64,000 bases of DNA from Flabesymbios commensalis (lineage: Eukaryota; Annelida; Polychaeta; Terebellida; Flabelligeridae): assembly GCA_964017125.1 (NCBI GenBank), contig OZ024912.1, forward strand, positions 81,620,658-81,684,657, in the 5' to 3' direction. Shown piece after piece: positions 10,597-20,809 of this stretch. The notes under the pieces are model-generated. The model saw only the letters and a list, made by a program, of their open reading frames with translations, was not told where the DNA came from and searched no databases. Every line of letters begins with the position of its first letter. Positions within the stretch are counted from its first letter, which is position 1. Made by a program: the position numbers and the translations under genes.

Positions 10597-11309
10597 TCAC
10601 TGTTACTCATGACTGCTGGACATCTTCGGCATATAGATAAACTTGGGTTCATTATTTACTTTAAAGTTTTTCTTATGATTAAAAATATTTGTGACTAGAT
10701 CCAGAAATTCTTGAATTCTCTATGATTTTGTGATATCTACATCCTGTGCTATCACTTTATGTATGTATAGTGGTGTAATTGTTACCCCTTACAACGCTAC
10801 AATATTTCTGTATGAACAATTGAGACAAAAGGGTTGATGTAAATTTTCAATCCTAAATGTCCTTTCCGTTTTGTTTGAATACTTATGCTATGGGTCGATG
10901 GTCGTTATAAATATTTTACTTTCACAAGAACGTTTGAAAAATGTTTTTAAAACTCCACAAAAAAAGTTTTAAAACATTTCGCACAATGTTTTAGAACGTT
11001 TTTAAAATGTTTTTGAATTTTAAAATGTTTTGTGATTGCTGGGGAAGACCCGCGTTCTGAAAGGTTTAAAATATAGCAATGCGTTTTTTTATTTATGTAG
11101 CGAAACTTCAAGTCGTGTCTGGTAGCCATGTGTGTCGATAATCAGGTAGCCATGTGTGTCAATAATGCCAGTAAGTAAGCTATAAAGGCTCCGGAAATAT
11201 AAAAAATGAACAAAAGTAGATGACTTCCATTTTTTTTGGCAAATTGAATCACAACATCCGATTTCAAGAGAATTTAAAGAAAATTCTTATTTATTCTATT
11301 TTATTTCAG
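10597..11309. other. intron between BRICHOS exons A and B
   Basis: AT-rich intron sequence. Bases 10775-10830 match in reverse a dispersed repeat also seen at 5811-5856 and 37817-37866. AAAATGTTTT-type repeats occur at 10930-11030. No other feature is seen. Confidence 0.5.
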
Positions 11310-11402
11310 AAACTTTCCGCTACATATCTCGCCCGATCAGATCTTTGTCTGTTGAGTGGCGGACAGAGCATGAATTGGTATGAGACTTGGAATGTGACTG
11401 AG
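11310..11402 (+). CDS. BRICHOS gene, exon B (first BRICHOS cysteine)
   Basis: A strong acceptor (TATTCTATTTTATTTCAG) opens 31 codons, KLSATYLARSDLCLLSGGQ onward, ending WNVTE before the donor GAG|GTGAAC. Only the frame that is phase 0 with exon A is open throughout; the other two carry stops. Joined to exon A it gives DYNR-KLSATYLARSDLC, which aligns with the conserved Asp and first Cys of BRICHOS domains. The exon also carries the rare word MNWYETW. Confidence 0.55.
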
Positions 11403-11800
11403 GTGAACATTATCTTATTATACAAATATAGGTCTACTAGTATATCACAAAACAATCGAAATAATGCATTATCTTATATAAAACTTGGTATGTGATATTT
11501 AAAAATAGTCTCATATTTTTTTTAGTGTGATATTTTTCCAGTCTTTCTTGGTTGAGCAGTGTATTTCTGATGACCACTGGTATAAATCAAACAGATATTT
11601 ATTTTTCACATATTTGTGTTCATGCGTAATTATATAGTAGGCCTACCAGCTTTTCAAGGCTAGTTTGGAGGGATACAAAGCTAAGTCAATTTGGTCTCAC
11701 GGGCATAATTAAAACAGACGCTAGAAAAATAGCAAATGAAAAAAACACACGATGATGACTCAATGCTGAGTTCACTTACGGCTGAGCCAGCACCGCAAAT
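11403..11800. other. intron, nothing recognised
   Basis: AT-rich sequence between exon B and the first PAL copies. I see no exon, repeat array or RNA gene. Confidence 0.5.
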
Positions 11801-11926
11801 CTTGGGACAGTGTCGCAGACACAGGGCCGGTGTCAGAGACAGTGGGACAACATTAGGCCACCATCACTGTCTCATAGACTAATTAGCCTACTGGCAAGTA
11901 TGAGGCGACGCACTGAACCGATTTTG

Positions 11927-12130
11927 GTTAGCTGTTGGACCATCGTTAGAGATGCTGGCCCAGCATTGAGCAGGCATTGGGTGGGTGCAGACTATCGATT
12001 ATAGGCCTACCCGTACATCGCGCTCACGTGGCCTACATGCAGCAAGCACCAGTGTTGATTGGATGTTGGGCTAGTGTCAGAAACGGTGGACCAGCATTGA
12101 ATTGGCATTGGGTTAATATAGTGCTGACTT
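11927..12130. repeat. two diverged PAL-family palindromes
   Basis: Copies at about 11927-11990 (GATGCTGGCCCAGCATTGAG) and 12040-12124 (starting GCAGCAAGCACCAGTGTTGA and holding GTGGACCAGCATTGAATTGG). A weaker, older copy precedes them at 11800-11870. Confidence 0.6.
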
Positions 12131-12242
12131 TAGCACTGTCCAATATATGGCACTGCGTATACCGGTGATGTTCACACAGGCATGGTAGTGTATGTATAAT
12201 GCTATGAGCCTCATACCTGCATTATACAAACTGTACGACACA

Positions 12243-12358
12243 GGGCCCGTATTCTCGTACAAGTTACGATATATCGTAGGCTTCTGATTGGTCAAGATGG
12301 CCATCTCGACCAATCAGAAGCCTACGATATATTGTAACTTGTACGAGAATACGGACCC
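12243..12358. repeat. 116-bp near-perfect palindrome
   Basis: The left arm GGGCCCGTATTCTCGTACAA runs to GGTCAAGATGGCC and is repeated in reverse complement to GTACGAGAATACGGACCC with only about three mismatches and almost no loop. It is the second of several abutting palindromes here. Confidence 0.85.
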
Positions 12359-12372
12359 AGAGATGTACAGTG

Positions 12373-12658
12373 ACTCATACCCGTCAATTTTCGTTCCAGA
12401 GAAACCCGACATTATTAAGGCGTCATAACGCCTTAATAAGGCGTTATAACGCCCTAATTACGCCTAATTTTTAGGCGGTATTACGCCTTATTAAGGCGTT
12501 ATTACGCCTTAAATTTTTATTTTAAGGTGTTATTACGCCTTATTAAGGCGTTATTACGCCTTATTAGGGCGTAATAACGCCTTAATTTAAGGCAATTAAG
12601 GTGTTATTACGCCCTACTAATACGGGGTTTCTCTGGAACGAAAATTGGCGGGTATGAG
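12373..12658. repeat. palindromic element filled with iterated AAGGCGTTATTACGCC
   Basis: The outer arms (TCATACCCGTCAATTTTCGT and its complement at 12625-12658) enclose about ten variants of the self-complementary word TTAAGGCGTTATTACGCCTT and its truncations. The element is therefore palindromic at two scales: the whole unit and each internal repeat. Confidence 0.85.
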
Positions 12659-12882
12659 CCACCGTAGAAATGACACTGCGGTCAGCAGCGCTTGATAGCA
12701 TGGCTGAAAACCTTATGTCGCATTTGAATGTAAGTCCTAGATGAAGGGGTTGAAATGTGGAATTGTTGAAAAATAGACTTGCCACCAGATTATGACATCA
12801 TAGCTGGCCACTTGTTAAACAGGTGAGCGCGCAGGAGCTGAGATTTCGCGCGACCCGGCCTCTCGCTGTTAATATGTAATCA

Positions 12883-13273
12883 GATTCACATTAAATTCTT
12901 CAACCAGGATATAGAATTTCGCGGATTTTTCAGTCAATTCTCAACAATTTTTCATGAAATTTTACACAAACTATTTTTCAATTTATGTCGTGTTTACCCT
13001 AAATTTTTTTTAAAGTTTTGATAAGTATTTGAACTATTTGACATGTAATACAATTCTGAGACGAAGCTAATGGGTTCAAAGAGAGCAACATTTTTATTTA
13101 TTTATTATATATATGTCAAACGATCTAACTTCTACAATACTTATCAAAACTTCGCGAAACTTCCAGGGTAGTCACGACATGAATGGAAAATAGTTTGTGT
13201 ACAATTTCATGAAAATTGGTTAAGAATTGACTGAGAAATCGTCGAAAATCATCCACCACGGTTAATGTGAATC
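12883..13273. mobile_element. 390-bp foldback element
   Basis: The left half GATTCACATTAAATTCTTCA through CAATTTATGTCGTGTTTACCCT is complementary to 13160-13273. The inner blocks AAAGTTTTGATAAGTATTT and ATACTTATCAAAACTT also pair. A related copy lies at 47534-47921, sharing GACCATTTGGTATGTAA-type words with the partial copy that follows. Confidence 0.8.
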
Positions 13274-13285
13274 CGACTATAGTCG

Positions 13286-13436
13286 AATTCACATTAACCG
13301 TGGTGGATGAATTTCGGATGTATTTAGGAAGTTAGACCATTTGACATGTAGTAAATAAATGAAAATGTTGCCCCCTATAAACCCATTAGCCTTGTCTCAG
13401 AATTGTATCACATGTCATATGGTCTAACTTCTCAGA
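13286..13436. mobile_element. partial second foldback, head-to-head with the previous one
   Basis: It starts ATTCACATTAACCGTGGTGG, the exact complement of the previous element's end, so 13253-13308 is itself a perfect palindrome around GACTATAGTC. It holds GTTAGACCATTTGACATGTA and its complement near 13415. Confidence 0.75.
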
Positions 13437-13439
13437 CTG

Positions 13440-13655
13440 CAAGTGCCTCTGACACAGCTCAGTCAGCCACAGAGGCAGCTTTTAGTTTGCAAAGACCTGC
13501 CCTGTGGAATAAACTTCCACATGATCTCAAATGATCTATGCTTATTTATTTTTTTAACATAACATTATACATAATGATGTTATTTAATGATATTATTATT
13601 TATGGTACAGCTGTACTGGATTAGTGTATATGCAAATAAATACATAAATAAACCT
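13440..13655 (+). mobile_element. 3' end of a LINE
   Basis: The reading frame AAFSLQRPALWNKLPHDLK, followed by a stop, matches the conserved last residues of many LINE ORF2 proteins (ap.LWNkLP..l). It is followed by an AT-rich 3' tail and an AAATAC/AAAT run at 13635-13655. Only the extreme 3' end is present, as usual for 5'-truncated copies. Confidence 0.6.
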
Positions 13656-13832
13656 ATGACTGTATTTATGAAATGTTATTACATGGCTTTACCTTGCATG
13701 AAACTTGGCTTGTAGAATCTATAGGCTTTACCTTAGATACGTTTTAAAATATTATTTTCGTTAATTTCAAAACTAATCTTCAAACACGGTATAAAGACAT
13801 TACAATTTTATCTAGTGACGCAAAAATTGTAG

Positions 13833-13986
13833 GTAACTGAAATCGACCATGACAAGGAGGTGGAGTCTCATTATGAAGAGCCTGATTTTGACAATCATGT
13901 GACGGACTTGTCTTTGGTACCCGAGATCATGAGGCCGTTCTGTACAGGAAAACAGATATACTGGACCAAAGAAAGAGAAGATGCTG
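13833..13986 (+). CDS. BRICHOS gene, exon C (second BRICHOS cysteine)
   Basis: The acceptor AAAAATTGTAG and donor GCTG|GTAGGT bound 154 bases that start in phase 0 and end in phase 1. The translation starts VTEIDHDKEVESHYEEP and includes VPEIMRPFCTGKQIYWTK. The Cys-x3-4-Ile-Tyr/Phe-Trp motif is the usual end of BRICHOS domains (compare the chondromodulin and surfactant C ends). The two BRICHOS Cys are 55 residues apart, within the family range. The remaining residues KEREDA begin a basic linker to the C-terminal part. Confidence 0.6.
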
Positions 13987-14136
13987 GTAGGTTATTATAT
14001 TAGATCAAACAGATAGTAATTAATCAATATTAAAACTATTAAAACAACATTTAAAATCATAAAACGATAAAATAGTCATGATGTCATATGTGACGATATG
14101 AACGCTGATCTGTGTAAATTGTTATTATTATTTCAG

Positions 14137-14258
14137 GTGACAAGAACCATCACAAAAGGGCTGCTGCTGCCTCTGGCTCTTGCTGTCACACCCATGGATG
14201 TGGCTGTTGGTGTTGTCATCACTTTAAGGAAGTCAGGTGGTGCGTGATATATATTTAA
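14137..14258 (+). CDS. BRICHOS gene, exon D (dibasic site and cysteine-rich tail)
   Basis: The acceptor TTATTATTATTTCAG is followed by GT GAC AAG, which completes the phase-1 codon of exon C. The frame gives DKNHHKR, then a tail of about 32 residues with seven Cys and several His (CCHTHGCGCWCCHHF) ending RWCVIYI before TAA at 14256-14258. A Lys-Arg pair followed by a cysteine-rich C-terminal peptide is the architecture of BRICHOS precursors such as annelid arenicin and related antimicrobial peptides, where BRICHOS escorts a peptide cut out by proprotein convertases. The alternative is that the exon ends at GTCAG|GTGGTG (14235) and splices onward. The released peptide and its activity are inference. 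Confidence 0.5.
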
Positions 14259-14659
14259 TTTATGTTTTTTTCGTTATATTTTAGATTTTATATTATTCGT
14301 CTAGAAACAAAACAACAACACTAATTCATTGATATTCGGCCTCATGAAGTCTGAGTGGCCCAGTGAATGGTTGTTCTTGATATATTATTAACATCATATT
14401 ATAGTAGTACAGGAGCATATGTTGATATTCAGGGTCATGTTTGCAATCGTTGTTAATTAATTTTGCACACTTTTTTGGTGACCACATGGGTATACTGATA
14501 CAGAAAGTTCTTAGTGCCAATTTGTTAATACATTTTTTGTGTGTATTTCATGGGCATTACAAAATGACTACAGTACAGTATAAAGAAAACATAGCAGTTT
14601 TTTCAAACACGTGTTAAAGTATGTAACACCTTAAAATGACCAGTGAGAGGCATGGAGTA
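14259..14659. other. putative 3' flank of the BRICHOS gene
   Basis: AT-rich sequence. No clear AATAAA was found close to the stop. A 64-codon minus-strand open frame (14326-14520) shows no family resemblance. Confidence 0.4.
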
Positions 14660-15400
14660 CTTCTTCTAGTTTTGTATTACATCTCGAGTACAAAAGGTTT
14701 GATAGTTTAAGTCATCAGCTGATGGTAATGGGACCTCAAAATGGTCAATCTTAAATTTTGAACGTGGTTCGTAATATAGGGGAGGGGGGCACTTGAAATA
14801 CCCCCCAAATCAGTTTTTATCACATTTCGAGTTTGGGTCTGTGACTCCAAAAAGGCAAGTCTTAAGCGATGCAATTTAAATGGTAAAATATGCCACCTAT
14901 ATGAAAATGTTCAGAATAGACTACAGAATAAGAAAGAGTTTAATGGAGTTCGCAAATTAGCGTTAAAACCCAATTTTCAAGCAAAATTCAAGATGGCCGC
15001 CATGAAATCACTAAAGTTATCATATCTTCATCAATAATTGAGATAGAAACCAGATTATTTCTCCAAACCATATATGCTTCCGGTATTAAAGAATGCAATG
15101 TAATAAACGATACATTTATTAGATATCATTATCATGCAAAATTCAAAATGACCGCCATGAAATAACTAACGTGATCATATCTTCGTTAATAATTGAGATA
15201 GAGACAAAATTATTTTTCCAAACCATATGTTTTCGGTATCAAGGAATACAATAAAAGAAACGATGCATTCAATCGACACCATATGTTTTCGGTATCAAGG
15301 AATGCAATAAAACAAACGATACATGTAATCGACACTGTTATCATGCAAATTCAAAATGGCCGCCATGAAATCACTAAAGTGATCATACATTTGTATGCTA

Positions 15401-16075
15401 AACAGGTACGGGTCCAGCCGTTCATAAATGGCCGCCCATAAAAACGATCGTGCGTTTATAAGCACTCGCAGCGAACTTCCGGCGAGTGTTTATAAACACC
15501 CGGGTGTTTATAAATGGTCAGCCAATATGAGTGGTCAACTGTACATTTTATTCCATGATATCAGGTATTTTCTCTTAATTATATAATTAATTAATATAAT
15601 TATATAATGTATAAATTGATTCAACACATCACTACTTAGTAATGCAGAATCTGTGAAATACGATGCTTTAATTGTAAAAATCGCCAGAAATAGGTTTTCT
15701 GACCACTGACCCCCACCTCCTTAAAGTGGCATTGCTAAAAAATGTATATGTTGCCGGTACAGTCTGTTAATACTATGAGGTGGTAACTATAGTGATGACC
15801 AACTTGTATGCGTAATTTGCATTTTCTATGTGCCATTTTTATGGTACACACGATTTAGTGCCACAAAACAAGAGCTAAACTCGCAGATTTCGGACATTGA
15901 TCTTCCTAGGTGAGTTATACAATAATGTATATTACAAAAACAACAAAACTGTAGATTATTACCTGGTTATGTATATATTGCCCGCCCATTTATAAACGCA
16001 CAGGTGTTTATAAGCACTCGCCAGAAGTGCGCCGCGGCGACCGTTTATATTAAACAACTGGACCCATACCTGTTA
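15401..16075. mobile_element. nested 675-bp inverted-end element
   Basis: It begins AACAGGTACGGGTCCAGCCG and ends CTGGACCCATACCTGTT. Both arms continue with GTTTATAAGCACTCGC and CACCCGGGTGTTTATAA-type words, so arms of about 110-130 bp enclose about 440 bp of AT-rich sequence with no open frame. It interrupts the repeat arm of the larger element, so it inserted later. Confidence 0.75.
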
Positions 16076-16554
16076 AAATGCTCTGAGGGTTAGTGAATAC
16101 AATTAAAATATTACAAGAATTAAAAACACTAACTGCGTTTCCAACATATTAGGGACTTACCATTAAAAAAATTACTGTAAAGTTAGGTATGAAGATAATA
16201 GGGCCTACAGTTCAGTCTTATCATAGTTTTGTGGCTTAGGCTCAGACCGGCCTTAGTAGGCTAATTGAACTGGCCTATACTACATGCATTATATGCATGA
16301 ATATTCTTATTTATAAAATTACTCATCTAAAACATTAAGCCTAGACTGTAATAGGCCAGTATTTCAAATTAATGTTATACGTGATTTAGTCTAGACTAGA
16401 GCTAGGCAGCACATTCCTTTATTATAATGGGGATCCTAGGCTGGACATGTGATCACAAATACTTTAAAAGTTACTTTAGCTGCTACACAAGTGATCTTGG
16501 CCACTAAAAAAATGGCGGAAGCCAATACATGGCAACGTTCCACCCACATCAAAT
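16076..16554. other. interior of the 4.6-kb element, no gene
   Basis: AT-rich, with several TAGGCCT-like words and isolated copies of the minisatellite unit near 16470-16510. Nothing coding is supported. Confidence 0.5.
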
Positions 16555-16619
16555 CATCTTCATCCACTACAAGTCGAGAATTGCGACAGCAATTCGCGGC
16601 TTGTAGTGGATGAAGATGA
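16555..16619. repeat. 65-bp hairpin
   Basis: CATCTTCATCCACTACAAG pairs with CTTGTAGTGGATGAAGATG, and the loop holds a smaller stem GAATTGC/GCAATTC. It is similar in build to the hairpin at 3622. Confidence 0.8.
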
Positions 16620-16889
16620 CAATGGTAAATTCAGGCTTGAAAGGGTTAAATGGTACCTACGCCACTACACAAGTGATCTTAGCCACTGCAGAAGTTATCA
16701 TGCACCCACCCCTTCCCCCTCCACGAAATGTTGCGCCAGCCAATCAGAGAAAGTTTAGCAGAACAGCGTTTTGTAAACCGGTCAATCACAAGCATACTAT
16801 GATGGGTTAAAAAGGAGAGTGGGGGAAATGTGACGTCAGCCCATCTGCACATTATAGCATGCAGAATAGCAGTGTCTACGGGTGGCAGT

Positions 16890-17510
16890 GTACTGAAGAA
16901 GTGATCACGGACACTTCAAAGGTTATCTGCGCCACTACAAAGAAAATTTTTGTCACTGGAAAAGTGATTACAACCACTTTAAATGTTATCATAGCCACCA
17001 CAAAGATGATCTTGGCCACAAACAAACTGATCTGGTCCACCGAAGAAGTGATCGCAGCCACTTTAAAAATTATCTCAGCCATTGTGATCTTAGCCACTAA
17101 CAAACTGGTGTCAGCCACTGAACAAGTTATCAAAGCCACTACAAAGTGATATTGACCACTGACGAAGTGATAACATCACTTTAAAAAAGTTATCTCAGTC
17201 ACTACAAAAGTGAACTTGGTCACTGAAGAAATTGTCACATCTACTTTAAAAGTTATTTCAGCCGCTACAAAAGTGCTCTTAGCCACTAAAAATCTTATGT
17301 CAGCACCTAAAAGAATGCTCTCGGTCGCTACAAAAGTGATCTTGACCACTAATAAAATAATCACAACCACTTTAATGTTATCTCAGCCACCACAAAGGTA
17401 ATCTTAGCCGCAAAAAAATGATATTGTCCACTGAAGAAGTGAGCACATCCAATTTAAAAGTTATCTCAGCCACTACAAAATTGATCTTATCCACTGAAGA
17501 AGTTGTTGCG
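16890..17510. repeat. 21-bp minisatellite with an 84-bp higher-order unit
   Basis: Units of 21 bases such as GCCACTACAAAAGTGATCTTA alternate in a fixed order of four types: CTACAAAAGTGATC, CTAACAAACTGATC, CTGAAGAAGTGATC, CTTTAAAAGTTATC. The real repeating block is therefore 84 bases. On the + strand each unit is seven codons (ATTKVIL, ATNKLIW, STEEVIA, ATLKIIS), which leaves open frames of up to 96 codons that I regard as by-products. Stray units occur at 16470-16510 and 16650-16700. Confidence 0.85.
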
Positions 17511-17699
17511 TAGTATCTGAATTGACATCTGTAATAAACACTTTTTTGTGATAGATAATTTAATGTGTTTTATGTTTGAAAAGTTATGACGAATGCGACT
17601 ATAAAATTTTATTTTGAAGACATTCCATCCATATGTAGACATATACTGTCTCCATTGTCAGGAAATGTTTAACCAACATTAAGAAGATGTTGAATTGAT

Positions 17700-17880
17700 G
17701 TTGTTTTAATGCTGGACCATCGTCTGGGACGCTGTGCCAATATTAAACCAGCATTTAATATGTGTTTCTTGTTTACAAGATCGATACATTGAATGAAAGT
17801 ATTTGGTTACTAGCCCAGCAAGCAAAGGGACATTAACCCAACATTGGTTCAATGTTGGTCCACCGTCTACAACGTCTATT
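17700..17880. repeat. two PAL-family palindromes
   Basis: Copies lie at 17700-17775 (TGCTGGACCATCGTCTGGGA) and 17815-17880, which starts CCCAGCAAGCAAAGGGACAT and holds CCAACATTGGTTCAATGTTG. Confidence 0.65.
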
Positions 17881-19409
17881 GAGAGCAATTAGTAGACACT
17901 GGAGGCAAATACATCTCTTTACTGGCGTATCAGTCATAACGACATGCCAAATTTTCATCACTGTTCTGCCCGACGGTAGTGTAGGCCTACTTCAAGGTCA
18001 GATTACAAAATCCCTCCAAGCTGCGAACTTATATAACTATATAACACATAATGTTACTTTTTGTGGCTGGGTAACTCCTTAAATACTGCAGCTAGAGACC
18101 GCCTGCTGCTTCACTATACCCACCAAGGATAGTGAGATTAATCTGATGACACTGCCGTCCAAGACCACGATTTAAAATTCGTAGCCTGGCAGTCTGAAAG
18201 CAAGCACGCTATTTCTCGTTCACGGAAGATCCCCCAATACTGAATTCTTGAGTTGGTGAGGGGGGGGGGGTATTTTTAAACCGCCATACCATAGTAGGGG
18301 ACAGGCCCATTATATTGTTCGATGTGACAGTCAAACAACATTCACCACTACACCAGGACCACCGCTTCATGCTTTTGTGTGTTTTTTGGGGGATAGAAGA
18401 TAACATTCAGCATAATCCTTTTTTATATCTGATGTAGTGTTTCAGGTACGATCATGATTTCTGAAGCGAGTGAATTTAGAAACGATGCCATTCTATACCC
18501 TGGTAACAAAAAATCAAGCCTCCGTCTGAAATATAGAGGACGATATGATAACTTTAGCGATGATGTTTTGGCGGCCATTTTGATTTTGTGTATGATACAT
18601 GTAGCGATGTCGTGTAGAGGTATCTTGTGTCTGTCGCATCCTTTGATACCGAAAACATGTGGTTTGGTGAAATAATCGCGTCTCTATCTCAATTATTAAT
18701 GAATACATGCTTAAACTTCAGTGATTTCATGGCGGCCATTTTGAATTTCGCCTAATGTACTAACATAAATGTAGTGCCCTCTTCAGACATGAATGGATTT
18801 TTGCACTAAATACACTCTTTGCACGATTTTGCGTATAGACAGGAGTCCCAACTAAATAGTTCAGCTTTGGTCACTGTGTGGCGTTTTGTATTTGAAAAGG
18901 GTGTAACAGGAGTCCCAACTAAATAGTTCAGCTTTTGGTCACTGTGTGACGTGTTGTTTTTGGAAAGTGTGTATTCGACACTTAAGAATTTAAATGTAAC
19001 AATAGCGCCACCTTTAGGACGGTCTTAAATGGGTTTTGCACCAATTGCGTCACTTAAGACTTGCCTATCTGTAGTCACAGACCCTAAACGAAACTTTTAT
19101 CACCGGTTTGATTGATGTACTCAAAATGTGACAAAAAAACTGAGTTTAGGGGATATTTCAAGTGCCCCCCCCCCCCCCTACTTAACGCACCATTTTTCAA
19201 ATTTAAGGTCGGTCATTTTGGGGTTTCCAGACCATCAGCTGATGACTTAAACTATCAAACCTTTTGTACTCGAGATGTAATACAAATCTCTACTAGTTCC
19301 CGGACTGAAGGTGTTGGGCCATCATCCTCACAATAAGGCTGCCAGCTGTCGCAATGTTTACACAAAGTGCAGTTTAGTGTGAAGCAGCATTCACGTATTC
19401 AGCACAATC

Positions 19410-19640
19410 TTAACCCTTTGACTTCCGGGCCGGGGTGCATGCCAGGATCCAGATATACTGGTGTACGAGTTCTATTTTTCGTCATTTGAAGCTGGAATTG
19501 CTAACGCAATTTCCAGCTTCAAATGACGAAAAATACATAAATGTAGTATATATTTGACGAAAATTTGTGTCATTTTATGGTTACGTTCATTGACGAATGA
19601 CGACGGAAATTTCCGTCATGTATGGTAGTGAAAAGGTTAA
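19410..19640. mobile_element. 231-bp TTAA MITE, copy 1
   Basis: Bounded by TTAA-CCCTTTGACTTCC and GTGAAAAGG-TTAA. A central perfect palindrome sits around GAAGCTGGAATTGC/GCAATTTCCAGCTTC, with ATGACGACGGAAATTTCCGT near the right. It is nearly identical to the copy at 42320-42550 (about three differences), so the family was active recently. TTAA targets with CCCTTT ends suggest a piggyBac-type driver. Confidence 0.85.
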
Positions 19641-20609
19641 GAGACTGAAGTGAGTACCGGTAGGCCTATACTAAAAAAATTTTAGGGGGAGGGGCATGCT
19701 GGGGTGATACACTGGAGTGTTTGTGGAATCATCAAGAATGCTAGCTGGTATATTGATAATGTATATTTGCATCAACATCAATAATGGTTATTGTTGTGCT
19801 TACAGTCGCAGATGATTGAATATAGCGGATAACACGCCAGGCCTAATATTCGTTTATTTGAAAAAATGTAGGCTTATATTGTCCTTGCAATGTGTTTACT
19901 CAAAGACATTTGTGAATTCAGGAATTATATTAATTTTATAAAATTCTACTCGTACAGTGCGATCATTTTTATATGATTTGTTGAATTTAAGATCTGAGCG
20001 AAGCTTTCGTTGAATTAATAATAACGTATTTGGTAAACACTGTCCATTATATGTATTCATTTCCCATAGTGAGTATATTTGGCACATTGTTTCGACTACA
20101 AAGGGCAATGCCAACTCGCAATTATTCAGAATAACACACTCAAAAAATCATTCATTCGGACTTTGCGGTCGTAATAACCTAGAGAATTCGTATATAATTT
20201 ACTAAAATCTAATAGAAGTAGGCCTACTAAAATATGTTATGTGTCTTAAAGTACTATTTTGTTTGCAGAGCCTTTCAAAGGTAGCTGGAAGAAGAAATTC
20301 CAGTATGAATGGAAGAAAATACTATTACTACAACATAAAATTCAACTTATTATCAAATTGCTATGGTGGATTATGTTACTTAATATATCGCAAAGATTTG
20401 AAAACCGTTCCATTGTTTTGTATTGCTGATATCCACTATGTATTTCTTTTTATATAATTGTTATTGTATTGCATTGTATTGTAGGCCTATTTTTATTTTA
20501 CAACAAAAACTGAATAGTTAAGCAGTTCATCACACAACACATATCAATTATGTAAAATATGTATTTATTGAAATTATATAATAAATATTTTCTGACCATT
20601 CACTAAGTC
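19641..20609. other. unannotated stretch before the gap
   Basis: No gene is supported. A candidate exon (acceptor TTTGTTTGCAG at 20258-20268, frame PFKGSWKKKFQYEWKK) was considered but has no partner. Three TAGGCCT words occur here. Confidence 0.4.
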
Positions 20610-20809
20610 NNNNNNNNNNNNNNNNNNNNNNNNNNNNNNNNNNNNNNNNNNNNNNNNNNNNNNNNNNNNNNNNNNNNNNNNNNNNNNNNNNNNNNNNNNN
20701 NNNNNNNNNNNNNNNNNNNNNNNNNNNNNNNNNNNNNNNNNNNNNNNNNNNNNNNNNNNNNNNNNNNNNNNNNNNNNNNNNNNNNNNNNNNNNNNNNNNN
20801 NNNNNNNNN
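20610..20809. other. assembly gap of 200 N
   Basis: Exactly 200 undetermined bases, a scaffold gap of nominal size. The true length is unknown, and anything bridging it is not readable. Confidence 1.

Larger units (their letters stand above)
14660..19300. mobile_element. 4.6-kb element with long inverted repeat arms
   Basis: Bases about 14660-15380 recur in reverse complement at 18440-19300. Shared landmarks are GTATTACATCTCGAGTACAA and CATCAGCTGATG near the outer edges, then GGCAAGTCTTAAG, then repeated blocks of GATGGCCGCCATGAAATCAC with AATAATTGAGATAGA. The left arm contains three diverged copies of the last block in tandem. No transposase frame is seen. The interior holds a nested palindromic element (15401-16075) and a minisatellite (16890-17510). 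Confidence 0.65.

Noticed and set aside
20269-20440. Possible exon after TTTGTTTGCAG reading PFKGSWKKKFQYEWKK
   Set aside because: It would fit only a phase-1 donor, has no donor or clear partner nearby, and the frame soon becomes AT-rich; kept only as a note.
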